This document shows, piece by piece, positions 12,896 to 27,214 of a DNA stretch of 64,000 bases. Each line of letters begins with the position of its first letter. Positions within the stretch are counted from its first letter, which is position 1. The stretch is from the NCBI GenBank assembly GCA_027257055.1, contig JAPVLO010000123.1, forward strand, positions 1,860,001 to 1,924,000, written 5' to 3'. The notes beneath the pieces were generated by a model, which saw only the letters and a list, made by a program, of their open reading frames with translations, was not told the origin of the DNA and searched no databases. This DNA comes from Cephalopachus bancanus. Lineage: Eukaryota; Chordata; Mammalia; Primates; Tarsiidae. The position numbers were made by a program, and so were the translations under genes.

Positions 12896-13412
12896 TTTAA
12901 AAGCCCCATCGACAACTGAGGCAACTGAGGAGGGGTCTTCCACCTCCTAAAATCGCTTTGAGGTCTAAAATTCCATGAGGAACTGAGGTTGTACAGGGAA
13001 TCAGACAATAACAGTGAGGGATGAAGAAGTTTCCGTGCCCCCATTGACCTGACAGTGTGACTCCCCCTTCCCTCAAATGATTTGTCACAATGCGATGCCA
13101 GTGTAACACCAGAGGGAGCTCAGGGAGGCAGTCTGGCTTGGCTGAGGGTACTCAGGTTGTCAGGGGCTCACATTCCATCCAGAGCCTTGGACTCTCACAC
13201 CAAGTTCAATCCCTACCACTGCCTTAATGGGTCTCGAGTCCCATATTTCCAAAGCACAAAGTAAATCAGGGTCAGAAGAAAATCAACAATTTTTATTATC
13301 ATTCACATATTTTATAGGAAATAAATGTAGCAAAAGGGTCAGGGTTCTATAAAAAAAAATCCATGTTTATACACGTTGCTCTACCTCCACCTGGGAGCAG
13401 GATCTCCCGACA
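12896..13412. repeat. 3' flank block of MT locus 4
   Basis: Block preceding the 3' end of locus 4, repeated at 31,265-31,720 (where the gene is missing) and at 47,570-48,106. The poly(A) signal is inside it at 13,292-13,297. Confidence 0.65.
13292..13297 (-). terminator. Poly(A) signal of MT locus 4
   Basis: AATAAA on the minus strand, about 115 bases beyond the stop codon, the usual spacing for this family. Confidence 0.65.
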
Positions 13413-14492
<1,080 letters not shown>

Positions 14493-14583
14493 GTCGATCC
14501 TAGGCTAGGCTGAAGTTCCAAGTAAAAGGGGAGAGGTAGAAGGCTGCTGGGAAACTGGTGGAGCCCAGGAGGTGGCCACTCCC

Positions 14584-14589
14584 TTTATA
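14584..14589 (-). promoter_or_regulatory. TATA box of MT locus 4
   Basis: TATAAAGGG on the minus strand, about 95 bases upstream of the ATG, matching loci 5 and 13 in position. Confidence 0.6.
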
Positions 14590-15197
14590 GTCAGTTTGGG
14601 TGGCAGACACAGTGGCCCTGCCCATCCCGTTGCACCTGGGCGCCATCCTGGTCCCTGTCCTGGCTCTGTGCAGTGAGCTGGCTGGGCACAGTGTCTCTGA
14701 GTGCCTCTTGGTGGTACTGTGAGGGGAGGCCTATGGGCTGCCATGGGCAGTGCCAAGCTGTGAGCCCGAGGGTTTCCTTCTTCCACACCGGCCACCTCCA
14801 CACTCGGGGTTCCAGGAACCCACTCCCTGGTGCTCATGGCAGCCAACCCTATCCCCACCCACTATCCTTGGCTTTTTCTTGGTCCCTGTGCAACACCCGC
14901 CTATCGCTTATGTCCCTGGATTGACCCGAGCCCGGGAGGGTAGGAGGGAGTCTTTGGCAAAGGACAGACCTGGGTTGTGACCTTGGCCTCCCCCTCCTCC
15001 CAGCTCAGCACTGGAGTCCACACCCCCACCAGTGTCCTCCCTCTGGTTCCTTCTGTTCACAGCAGCACAGTCAACTCTGAAGGCCTCTCTTCTTTGCATC
15101 CTTCTATCTGAGGCAATGTTGGGCTCATTTGTCTGGGTCCTACTTGCATATTCCCCACAGCATGGGGAGACATGAAGGATTAGACATATACTTCATG

Positions 15198-15232
15198 TGT
15201 ATATATATATATATATATATACATATATATAT
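15198..15232. repeat. (AT)n microsatellite
   Basis: Near-perfect alternating A and T for about 35 bases with a single C. The paralogous copy near 20,715 is much shorter. Confidence 0.9.
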
Positions 15233-15317
15233 GTTTACAAATACACACATGCATAATTTTCTATCTTCTTTATGTGGAACAAGACTAATTTTCATTTTCA
15301 GTGGTGGTCAAGAGTTT

Positions 15318-15394
15318 GCCTGCCTCCCTCCCTCCTTTCTTTCTTCCTTCCTTCCTTCCTCTCTATTTTTCTTTCTTTCTTTCTTTCCTTTCTG
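15318..15394. repeat. Pyrimidine tract (CTTT/CTTC)n
   Basis: Simple repeat of ccttccttcc and ctttctttct units. The paralogue at 20,798-20,967 is more than twice as long. Confidence 0.88.
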
Positions 15395-15399
15395 ACATC

Positions 15400-15620
15400 T
15401 TGCTCTCTGACAGGCTAGAATGAAGTGGCATGATCATAGCTCAAGGGATCTTTGAATTCCTGGACTCAAGCGAGCCTCCTACGTAAGCCTCCCCAGCAGT
15501 TGGGAGTACAATTGTTGACCTCAATGCCCAGCTTATGAAAAAAAAAATTTTTTTTGGTAAAGGCAGTGTCACTCTTGGCCTCAATCAATCCTCCTGCCTC
15601 AGTCCCTAAAAGGATAAAAG
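15400..15620 (-). mobile_element. Degraded Alu-like element
   Basis: Recognisable Alu wording (catgatcatagctcaaggga, ctcctgcctcagtccctaaa) at low identity. Collinear with 20,968-21,208. Confidence 0.5.
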
Positions 15621-17666
15621 TTTCCTTTCAATCGAAATATATTTCAGAATATATTAATCATTTTAAGGAAAAATGTTAAATAAAATGTGCAGGTGATAGC
15701 AGAAACAGTAGTAATTCTGTATCTGACATGAGGCACAAAATCTTGCTCATCACTTTATTACCTGAGGGTTGATAGCAATTTTGTAGGAAGAGTAAATATT
15801 CTCTTTGACCGCAGATCCACATGTTCACGTGGAACCTGGAGACACAGCTAAGCACACCAGGCCTGGATGCTTGGTCTGTAAGTAAATAATCAATTTGTTA
15901 TGTAAAATGACTGAAAGGCAATAGCTAATATGTTCTCACCACTTCTCAGACACCCTTCTCAGTTACTAACATGATCAAATCATTAGATCCTACAAGCCAG
16001 AAGCTGTTATTATGCCATTGAGCTATAGAGAGATTGTGACATGCAGCTAAAAGTGACAGAGGTGGGACGTGAATTTATGATTGCTGACTGCATCTATATG
16101 TACTCACCCACTACCCTGTGCCACCAAGTCAGGTGGGATATGAGGGCATTGAAAGTAACTCCACTGGGAGGAGCACTAAGTTAGCAGACAGATTTCTCTG
16201 CATAGCTGTGACCACTCTAGGCCCCAGGTCCTTTTTCTCAAACCTGATCCATCAACAAAGGCCCTGATAGCTTTGACCTGATATAGGCAGGGTTTAGCCT
16301 CCAGTGACACCATGAGCTGCCAGCTGAGGCCAAAGTGACAGCCCAGGTATTACAAGTTAATTCGTCCATTTACTTTGGAGCTGTGTGACCTTGGGCAAGT
16401 TGCTTAACTCCTATGGCAGACAACACAAGCACTCCAGCCTTGACATATTTGCTAGTTTGAGGCCTGTGACTAGAATTCATGAGATCTGCTGACATGAATG
16501 GTGGGAAAGACTTATGTCTCTTCCAGTGCTTGGCAGTGTCTCATGGAAGAGGACATTCTGCACCCTCCACACTCCTCCTGGCACCGAGTCAGTCAGGCTG
16601 CAATCCCACTTCCAGCACACACTGCCGAGCAATGTTTCCAGACCTCAATGTCTTTCTTTCTGGGAGCTCGCTGGGATGTCACTGGACTCATTCTCCAAGC
16701 AAGCCAGTGTAGCGAGAATGAGCATGGTTATCAGAGTTTATTAAACCCGAGCAATAAGCCAGCCCATTCTCTCTTCTAAACCCCACACTGAGATATAATC
16801 TTCTTTCTGTAAATGAGGAAATGGAAGCTCAGAGAAGTTGAGCTACGTGTGCAAGTCACATAGCCAGTAAGAGCTGAAGTTGGCTGTGAAAAATGGCAGC
16901 CTGTCACCAAAGACCATGCGCTTGGCACAAGATGCCTTCTGAACTCTCCCCTTCACAAGAAAACAGTGGAAGTGTGGTCCTGACTTCTAGGCTATGAGAC
17001 TCATCTTTCTCTTTGATGAACATTTAATAATACTTCCTCAACACATAACCAGGGGAACTAACATTTGGCATTCATCGGTCATCCAAGGCATCATTCCTTC
17101 CTGCTGAACTCCACCCAATCCTCCACCATGTGCCCTGCTCGGGCAGACATAAAATACTTCACTGGAACCCATGATCATGTACATTTTATCTGGAGGGCAA
17201 TTTCCTTCAGATCCTCAGTCACTTTGGTAGTTTGAAGTAGGCAAGAGCTGGAAAAGGGACAGAGGAGAAAATTCAGCCTGACTTGGGGTGACGACCAAAA
17301 ATTTACAGCCAAGTCACAACAGAAAGCTCTCAGGGGCCAGAGAGTGTCCTGTCAGTGGCATCGGGCAGATCAAGCCTTTTTGTTCTTTGTAGAGATGCCC
17401 TGGCCTGTGCTACCAAAGACATGTGAGGTCCACATACTGGGGGGTGTCTGCTGTTTCCAGTGTGCAGTGCACATCATCATCAATTTGTGCAGGGGTAGTA
17501 ATGCTTTAATTTTTCTGTAATTTCTTCACATAATTAAGTTATTTTTGCTGAATCTAAAAGTGGATTTTGTATTTTGTGCTTGATTGTGATCTTCACAATT
17601 AATATTATTTCATTTAAAATAGGGACTGTTCCTAGTTTAAGAAGCCCTTGTAGGATTTAAAAAACC
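15621..17666. other. Intergenic block between loci 4 and 5
   Basis: No gene found. MIR-like fragments lie at about 15,960-16,140, 16,370-16,490 and 16,770-16,950. The segment is largely collinear with 21,540-23,400 upstream of locus 5. Confidence 0.55.
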
Positions 17667-17670
17667 TAGG

Positions 17671-17967
17671 AGGCCGTGTTTGCTGGCTCAGCCTGTAATC
17701 CCAGCACTTTGGGAGGCCGAGGCAAGTGGATTGCCTGAGCCTGCAGGTTTGAGACCAGCCCGGGCAACTTGGCAAGACCTCATCTCTACAAATAATCAAA
17801 AATTGGCCAGGCATGTTAGCACACGCCTGTAGTTCTGGCTACTTGGAAGGCTGAGGCAGAAGGATCACGGAGTCCTGCGGGTTGAAACTGGGGAGGGTGA
17901 CTGTGAGTGTGCCACTGATCTCCAACCTGGGCGATGAAGTGAGACTCCAACGACAACAAAAAAGAAG
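17671..17967 (+). mobile_element. Alu element
   Basis: Dimeric Alu in plus orientation from ggccgtgtttgctggctcag to an A-rich end. Confidence 0.8.
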
Positions 17968-17996
17968 CTAAGGAGTTGGACTCTGCCTCCTGTGTC

Positions 17997-18288
17997 ATTT
18001 TTTAAAAAAATACTCTCTATTGCCCAGGCAGGAGTACAGTGGCATGCTCACAGCCACCACATCCTCAATGTGCTCATCTTAGGTAATCCTTCACCCTCAG
18101 CCTTCCAGGTAGCTGGAACCACAGATGCACGCCACCACACCTGGCTCATAATTTTTTTTTTTACTTTATTGTAGATACAAAATTTTGTCACGTTGCCCAG
18201 ACAGGTCTTGACCCCTCACAGGTTATTCTCTTGCCTGGGCCTCCCAAAGTGCTGAGATTACAGGTGTGTTTCACTGCACCGGACTATG
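17997..18288 (-). mobile_element. Alu element
   Basis: Minus-oriented Alu arranged tail to tail with the preceding Alu, about 30 bases apart. Confidence 0.76.
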
Positions 18289-18289
18289 T

Positions 18290-18840
18290 AGTCATGTTCA
18301 GGCCTACAATACGGTAAGGAAGTAAAGTTGGACCAGAAATCAGAAAATGAAAATGAGAGATGGAGCTGCTTTTCTCCCATATCTGACATGAGTGGGTGGT
18401 GATCTTGTATGTCTCCCGCCTCCCCCATGACATCTGAACTTATAGAAGATGATGCTCAGAGAGACAACCTGCTTGCATGAAGACACTCATATTGTTCCAT
18501 TCTGGAATCCTAGTCCCCAGTGGTCACGGAATACAGTCCCTAAGCCCCACTCCATGGATCCTCACCTTTCCCAGAGGGAGCCTGTGTGCAACCTCAGCCT
18601 AGTGCCCACATCCCTAGATTGGGCGCAGCCCAGGAGTGCAGGAGGGAGTTGTGTGCAGAGGACAGACCTCAAATGTGACCTTTGCTCTCCACCCCTCGGG
18701 TCTCACTTTTTGTCCATGTTCCCTCTGCACCCAGGGCCCAGGAATCCCAGTTCAATCCTTCAACCCAGTCCCTTATTTCCAAGACACACAAAGGAAATCA
18801 GAGTTAGAATCAAGTCAAAAAAACTTTTATTATAATTCAC
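18290..18840. repeat. 3' flank block of MT locus 5
   Basis: Same block as 2,053-2,612 but with no Alu following it, showing that the uninterrupted 3' UTR is the form carried by locus 5. Confidence 0.6.
18826..18831 (-). terminator. Poly(A) signal of MT locus 5
   Basis: AATAAA on the minus strand about 117 bases beyond the stop codon. Confidence 0.75.
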
Positions 18841-18947
18841 TTATTTTATAGAAAAATAAATGTAACAAAGGCATCAGGATTGTACTAAAAAACACACACA
18901 TTTATACACCTTGCTCCACCTCCACCTGGGATCAGGGTCTCCCGACA

Positions 18948-20012
<1,065 letters not shown>

Positions 20013-20103
20013 TTCGAGCCCAGGCGAGGCGACAGTTACAGGAGACACGAGAAAAGCTGCTGGCTGGAGAGAAGCTGGTGGAGTTCAGCAGGCGGCAGCT
20101 CCC

Positions 20104-20160
20104 TTTATAGTCAGGGTAGGGAGCCGGGCGCAGAGGCTCCGCCCAGACCTTTGCACCCGC
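20104..20160 (-). promoter_or_regulatory. Core promoter of MT locus 5: TATA box and metal-response elements
   Basis: TATAAA lies at 20,104-20,109, about 92 bases upstream of the ATG. Metal-response cores (TGCRCNC, the MTF-1 site) are at 20,126-20,132 (TGCGCCC on the minus strand) and 20,152-20,158 (TGCACCC on the plus strand). Further GTGTGCA cores occur at 20,401-20,407 and 20,464-20,470. The region to about 20,600 is GC-rich. Confidence 0.72.
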
Positions 20161-20797
20161 CCCTCCAAGCCCGGTGCCGGGCGGTGAGCAGCGGGCGCGC
20201 TGGGCCCAGGATCTCTAAACTCAGCTTAGTGCACCGCTGGGGGTCGCCCGTTTGGCTGCTCTGGAGAGGGCGGGACTTGCTCCCGAGGGTTCCCAGTTTC
20301 CACGCCTGCCTCTCCAGTAATCGGGGTTCCTGGAAGCAAGTCCCGGATGCTGGTGGCAGCCACCCCTAACCCCACTCGCCGTCCTTCACCTTTCGGGCCC
20401 GTGTGCAACCCCCGCCGAGTGCTCACGTCCCCCGATTGGCCTGTGTGAGCGCAGGAGGGAGTCGTGTGCAGAGGGCAGACCTCGGGTGTGACCTTGGCCT
20501 CCACCTCTTCCCTTCTAGGCGCTGCCGTCCACACCCCCACCGGCGTCCTCCCTCTGGTCCCTCCTGTTCACAGCATCCCAGTGAACTCGGTCGTCCTCTC
20601 TTCCTTGAATCCTGCCTCAGGGGATGTGTGGGCGCCTTTGTCTGGGTCCTGCTTTGCATATTCCCACAGCACGGGGAGACCTGAAGAATTAGACACATAC
20701 CTCGTGTACGAATACATTTACATATACACATACATAATTTTCTCTATCTTCTGTGGAACAAGACTGATTTTCATTTTTGGTGGTGGTCCCGAGTTTG

Positions 20798-20967
20798 CTT
20801 TCCTCCATCCCTCCCTCCCTGCCTCCCTGTTTTCTTTCTACACCCCACCCCCTTCTTTCTTTCTCTTTTTCCCTTCCTCCCCTCCTCCCCTCCTCCCCTC
20901 CTCCCTCCCTCCCCCCCTCCCTCCCTTCTTCCTTCCTTCCTTCCTTCCTTCGTCTTTCTCTTTCATC
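20798..20967. repeat. Long homopyrimidine tract
   Basis: About 170 bases made almost only of C and T (ccctcctccc and ttccttcctt units) with few interruptions. It expanded relative to its paralogue at 15,318-15,394. Confidence 0.9.
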
Positions 20968-21208
20968 CAGGCTGGAGTGTAATACATGTTCATAGCTCCG
21001 TGGACCTTTGAGCTCCTGACCTCAAGTGATCTTCCTACCAAAGTTGCCTGAGTAGTTGGGACTACAGATGCTCAACACCAAGCCTGGCTAAATAAAAAAT
21101 ATAATTTTATTATTATTATTATTTTTGTAGAGACAGTGTCACATTTTGTTGCCCAGGCTGGTCTTGAAATCCTGGCCTCAAGCAATCCTCCTGGCTCAGC
21201 CTCCTAAA
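20968..21208 (-). mobile_element. Degraded Alu-like element
   Basis: Low-identity Alu copy with a private ATT-rich internal expansion around 21,105-21,125. Collinear with 15,400-15,620. Confidence 0.5.
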
Positions 21209-21242
21209 GATCAAGAGTCTGCTTTCTATAAAAACATATTTG

Positions 21243-21537
21243 AGACCGTGCTCGGTGGCTCAGCCTGTAATCCTGCGCTTTGGGAGGCCGAGGTGAGTGA
21301 ATTGCCTGAGCCCACGGGTTCAAGACCTGCCTGGCCAACTTGGCAAGATCTCATCTCTACAATAAATAAAAAAAGTTAGCTGGGTGTGGTAGCACACGCC
21401 TGTAGTTCCAGCTACTTGGAAGGCTGAGGCGGAAGGATCACCAGAGCCCAGCAGGTCGAGGCTGCAGTGGCCGGGAGCATGCCACTGCACTCCAATCTGG
21501 TCGACAGAGTGAGACTCCAACTCAAAAAAAAAAATTG
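21243..21537 (+). mobile_element. Alu element
   Basis: Plus-oriented dimeric Alu from gaccgtgctcggtggctcag to an A run. Absent from the collinear position at about 15,625, so it inserted after the block duplication. Confidence 0.8.
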
Positions 21538-21783
21538 AGAATATATTTATTATCATTTTAATATATATGTTAAGTAAAATATGGTGCAAGTGGTAGCAGA
21601 AACAGCAGTCATTTTATATCTGACATGAAGCACAGAATCTTGCCCATAGCTATATTACATGGGTATTGGCAGCAGTTTTGTGGGAAGAGTGAATATTCTC
21701 TTTGACCACAAGTCGAAGTTCATGTGGTAGATGAGAATGATAGGAGACGCAGCTAAGCACGCCAGGCTTGGTTGCTTGGTCTT

Positions 21784-21846
21784 TCTTTTTTTTTTTTTTA
21801 ATTATAAAGATATGCGGTACAATTCAGGGTTAGATATACAAACAGC
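21784..21846 (-). mobile_element. Very short L1-like insertion with target-site duplication
   Basis: Insert of about 63 bases beginning with a T run (A tail on the minus strand), flanked by tgcttggtctt at 21,773-21,783 and 21,847-21,857. The collinear site near 15,868 lacks it. Its wording (ggtacaattcagggttagat) matches the longer insert at 35,554-35,713. Assignment to L1 3' ends is an inference. Confidence 0.6.
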
Positions 21847-22119
21847 TGCTTGGTCTTAAGTAAATATCTCTATGCTATGTTTAATGATAGGAAAGCAATA
21901 GCTAATATAGACACTTCTCAACACTTCCCAGGCACACTTCTCGGTTACTATCATAATTAAATCATTTGATAAGAAAAGCCAGATGCTGATATTATGCCAC
22001 TGAGCCACAGAGAGATTGTGATGTGCAACTAAAAGTGGCAGAAGAGGGATGTGCAATGATGCTTGTTGATTGCATCACTATGTTCTCACCCATCACCTTG
22101 TGCCATCAAGTCTTATGGG

Positions 22120-22847
22120 AGATGAGGGCACTGAAGGCTGGCATGGAGGCAGCACTGGGAACGCTGAGTTGGCAGCCAGATTCCTTTGCATAGCTGTGAC
22201 CACCCTAGGGCCCAGATTCCTTTTATCAAGCCAAGAGCAAAATCGATACATCCCCAAAGGGCCTGATAGCTTTGAGCTGACATGGGCAGTGTTTAGCATC
22301 CCTTAACATCATGATCTGCCAGCTGAGGCCAGGGCATCAGGTTCCATGTAGTGAAGGGTCATTCATCAATGTGTGACCTTGGACAGCTAACTTAACTATT
22401 CTGGCAGACAACACAAACACTCCAATGCCTACATATTTGCTGTCCCAGTCATGAGGCCTATGGCTGTAATTCACAAGATCAGAAACATGAATGGTGGGGA
22501 AGACCTTATGTCTCTTCCACTACTGGGCAGAGTCTCATGGAGGAGGACATTCTGCATCCTCCATAGTCCTCCTGGTACTGGGTCAGCCAGGTTGCAGTCC
22601 CATTCCCAGTACATATTGCCAGGCAATGCTTCCAGATCTCGAACTCTTCTTTCTCCAGGAGCTCGTTGGGATGTCCATGCACTGAGGAAACCTGATGACT
22701 CTTGTTCCTCTCGGGCAGCAGGAAGTCTAACCACTCCTCAGGCTAGGTTAGGCGGGTGCCATCCTGACTGTATTCCACAGGGCTTTATGTCAGGAATCCA
22801 GTAGATTCCATGCCCCTGCCCACAAACCAGCCCAGACAGCTCAAATG
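22120..22847. other. Intergenic sequence upstream of locus 5
   Basis: No gene found. Collinear with about 16,130-16,760. MIR-like wording occurs near 22,370-22,480. Confidence 0.5.
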
Positions 22848-23007
22848 AGTTGGGTGTGGTGGTGTGTACTTATAGTCCCAGCTACTTGGGAGGCTGAGAA
22901 GGAAGGACTGAATGAACCTAGAAGGTCAAGGTGGCTGTGAGCCATGATTGTGCCACTGCACTCCAGTCTGGGCAACATAGTGAGACCTAGACTCAAAGAA
23001 AAAGAAA
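22848..23007 (+). mobile_element. Half-Alu
   Basis: One Alu arm (gttgggtgtggtggtgtgta to actccagtctgggcaacata). Its paralogue is inside the longer Alu at 57,990-58,290. Confidence 0.65.
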
Positions 23008-23409
23008 GTGTATATAGACAGAGTCATCATGATAGTGTTTGTTTATTAAGGCCCAGCCAGGAGCCAGGCCATGGTGTAATTTAATCCATACATAGACATA
23101 CTGTCTTCTTTGTACAAATGAAGTGATGGAGACCCAGGGAACTGAGCAACTTGCCTGGGCCACACAGCCAGGAAGTTGGGAACTGGGTACTGGACTAGTA
23201 CTGCCCGACACCAAAACCCATGCACCTGACACAGGCAGCCTTCTCACGTCTCCTCTTCATAGGAAGCAGTGTGGGGAGGCACTTCTAGTTCTACCCCCAT
23301 GGACTTCTAGGTCACGAGGCTCCTCTTTCTCTTTGAAATATCAGACTACGTTCCCCTCAACAAATAGCCAGCAGGACTAACAGGTGGCATTGATGAGACA
23401 CCCAGGGCC

Positions 23410-23697
23410 TAATTTTTTTTTTTTTTTTTTTTTAGAGTTGGAGTCTCAATTTGTTGCCCAGGCTGGAGTGCAGTGGCCACTCCCGGCCACCACAGCCTCG
23501 ACCTGCTGGGCCCCGGTGATCCTTCCACCTCAGCCTTCCAAGTAGCTGGAACTACAGGCGCGCGCTACCACGCCTGGCTAATTTTTGATTTATTGTAGAG
23601 ATGAGGTCTCGCCAAGTTGCCCAGGCGGGTCTGGCAATCCACTCACCTCAGCCTCCCAAAGGCGCGGGATTACAGGCTGAGCCACCGAGCCCACCCA
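23410..23697 (-). mobile_element. Young Alu element
   Basis: Dimeric Alu with a 22-base T run and low divergence. The paralogous block at about 58,640 lacks it, so it is a recent, copy-specific insertion. Confidence 0.85.
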
Positions 23698-24256
23698 TGA
23701 ACCTGCAGAAGCCACCGTCACCCCTGCACTGACAGACTCACAATACTTCACCTGGATCCCATAACTTCATACATTTCATCTGGCTGGTAAATACCATAAT
23801 CACATCGAAGCATAAAATTCCATGAGAAACTGAAGATGGGCAGGAAAATCAGAGCATGATAACGAGGGGTGGAGAAGTATCTGTGCCATATTTGATTCGA
23901 CAATGTGGCCATCCTGTGTGTCTGTCCCTTTCCTCATATGATGTGCCATGATGCGATAGCAGTGTACACCAGAGGAAACTCAGGGAGGCAGCCTGGCCTG
24001 CCTAGGGCACTAGGTTGTCAGGGACTCGCATTCCATCAGAGCCTCAGACTCTCACACCCAGTTCAATCCCTACCCCTGTCTTAAAAACCCCAAGTCCCAT
24101 ATTTGCAAGGCAAAAAGGAAAAAAGTCAGAATAAATTCAATAACTTTTATTATCATTCATGTGTTTCATTTTTTTAAAAATGTAGCAAAGGGTCAGGAAT
24201 GTATGAGAAAAAAATCCACATTGCTCCACCTCCACCTGGGTTCAGGGTTCTCAACA
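23698..24256. repeat. 3' flank block of MT locus 6
   Basis: Collinear with 58,675-59,239 in front of locus 14. Contains the poly(A) signal AATAAA (minus) at 24,146-24,151. Confidence 0.6.
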
Positions 24257-24738
24257 TCAGGTGGAGCAACTGCACTTGTCTGATACCCCTTTGCAGACAC
24301 AGCCTTGGGCACGCTTGGCATAGCCCATGGGGCAGCTGGAGCAGCAGCCTGAGAAGGAAGGGGAGGGCGAGAGGTCAGAGCAGACATGACCAGGTGCCTC
24401 CCTACTCTCAGAGGCCTGGCACAAGCCCCAGAGGACCGACAGTTCCAGAGGGCATGCCTCTGTTCTGAGACAATAGGTGGAACTTTGGAGGCTTGGGTCC
24501 CAATAGCAAGAGACTGCCCTGCCCCAGCTGAGCTCAGGACAGAAAGGCTGGAGAGGGAATGGCATGGTTAACAGGGGCAGAGGAAGGCTGGTTCCCAGAA
24601 GCACACTCTCAGAACCAGGTTGGGGTCCTTCCCAACCTCCGTCCCGGGTTCCCAGTGATGGCCTCAATTCACTCTTCTTGCAGGACATGCATCTCCACTC
24701 TTTGCACTTGCAGGAATCAGCACAGGTATAGGAACCAC
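24257..24738 (-). pseudogene. Metallothionein locus 6, truncated (exons 2 and 3 only)
   Basis: Exon 3 is at 24,257-24,348 and exon 2 at 24,673-24,738. The exon 2 acceptor has no AG at the normal place (CAGTGG where CAGGTGG is expected). Directly upstream the MT sequence stops and the middle of an Alu begins (24,741), so intron 1, exon 1 and the promoter are gone. Cysteines lost: C13 to Y, C24 to W, C36 to S, C41 to Y, C44 to R and C60 to S. No functional product is possible. The 3' side resembles locus 14, whose 3' flank is collinear. Confidence 0.85.
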
Positions 24739-24740
24739 TG

Positions 24741-24897
24741 ACCCACACTATCATGCCCGACTAATTTTTTGATTTATTGTAGAGCCAAAGTCTCATCATG
24801 TTGCCCAGGCTGGCCTTAAACTCACAGGCTCAGACAGTCCTCTCAACATGGGCTCCCAAATTGCTGGGATTACAGGCTTGAGCCACTGTGTCCGACG
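24741..24897 (-). mobile_element. Partial Alu at a deletion junction
   Basis: Starts abruptly in the middle of an Alu (cactatcatgcccgactaat) and continues to its end. Equals the right part of the Alu at 1,395-1,733. Confidence 0.75.
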
Positions 24898-25218
24898 TAT
24901 TTATGTATTTATTCTTGTATTTATGTATTTATTTTTGAGTTGGAGTCTAACTCTGTCACCAAAGTTGGAGTACAGTGACATGCTGATGGCCACTGCAGCC
25001 ACGACCTGCTGGGTTCAGGCGATCCTTCCAGCTAAGTCTTCCAAGTAGCTGGAACCACAGGCGTGTGCCACCACACCCGGCTACTATTTATTTATTGTAG
25101 AAAGGAGGTCTTCCACATTGCCCAGGCTGATCTCTAATCCCTAGGTTTAGACAGTCCTCTCATTTCTGCCTGCCAAAGTGCTGGTGTTACAGATGCGAGC
25201 CACCGCGCCCATTCATGT
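24898..25218 (-). mobile_element. Alu element
   Basis: Dimeric Alu collinear with the one at 1,734-2,052. Confidence 0.78.
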
Positions 25219-25803
25219 AGTCACTTTCAAGTGGAGAGTACAGTGAAGGAAGTCAAGTTGGACCGGAAAATCAGAAAATGAAAGTGAGAGATGGTGATTT
25301 TTTTTGCCATATTTCACATGAGTCTGAGGCAATCTTGTGTGTCTCCCACCTCTTCCATGTGATCTGAACTTACATGAATGGATGCTCAGAGAGATAACCT
25401 GGTTGCTGAGGGCACTCAGGTTGCTCCATTCTGGAATTCTAGTGCCCAGTTGTCATCGTATCCTGTCCCCCAGCCCTGCTGCATGGTGCCACAACTATCC
25501 CGGAGGGAGCCCATGTGCAACCCCCGCCCAGCACTCACTTCCCTAGATTCCAAGATCAGGTGGAGCCAGGGAGCACAGGAGGGAGTTGTGTGCAGAGGAC
25601 AGAACTCGGATGGCACCTTTGCTCTGCACCAACCTCCCGCCCCACACATCTCGTGCATGTTCCTACCATGGTCCTGTCCATCTGGGCCCCAAGTCTCTCA
25701 CTCCCAGTTCAATCGTCCACCACAGTCCCATCTTTCCAAGGCACACAAAAAGGAAAGCAGAATCAGAATCAGGTAAAAAATATTTTTATTGTAATTCACG
25801 TAT
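25218..25803. repeat. 3' flank block of MT locus 7
   Basis: Paralogue of 2,053-2,612 and 63,330-63,905. The poly(A) signal is at 25,785-25,790. Confidence 0.65.
25785..25790 (-). terminator. Poly(A) signal of MT locus 7
   Basis: AATAAA on the minus strand, separated from the stop codon by the shared 3' UTR Alu. Confidence 0.6.
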
Positions 25804-26093
25804 TATTTTTTTGAGTTGGAGTCTCACTCTGTGCTGAGGCTGGGGTGCAATGGCACGCTCACAGCCACCTCAGCCTTGGCCTGCCGGGCTCAGATTATTC
25901 TTCTGCCTCAGTCTTCCAAGTAGCTGGAACTACAAGCGTGAGCCACCACACCTGGCTAATTTTTTGATTTGCTGTGGAGATGATTTCTTGCCAAGTTGCC
26001 CAGTCTGGTTTCAAAACCCTGGGCTCAGGCAGTCCTCTCATCTCCCCTTCCCAAAGTGCTGGAATTAGAGGCGTGAGCCACTGCACCCTGAAT
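25804..26093 (-). mobile_element. Alu inside the 3' UTR of MT locus 7
   Basis: Same insertion point as in loci 2 and 3, between gtaattcacgtatt and aatccacatattttatag. Confidence 0.8.
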
Positions 26094-26206
26094 AATCCAC
26101 ATATTTTATAGAAGCTAAATGCAGCAAAAGGGTCGGTGTTGTATAAAAATAAAATCTAGGTTTATACATGTTGCTCCACCTCCACCTGGGATCAGGTCTC
26201 CCGACA

Positions 26207-27214
<1,008 letters not shown>

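Larger units (their letters stand above)
14493..15397. repeat. Upstream block of loci 4 and 5, copy 1
   Basis: Collinear with 20,013-20,967: both pass through cacagca(t/c)ggggaga and an ATA-rich and pyrimidine-rich stretch. No coding region is supported. Confidence 0.65.

Noticed and set aside
24257..24754. A 165-codon minus frame covering locus 6
   Set aside because: It again runs through an intron, and the exon parts have lost six cysteines and the 5' half of the gene.
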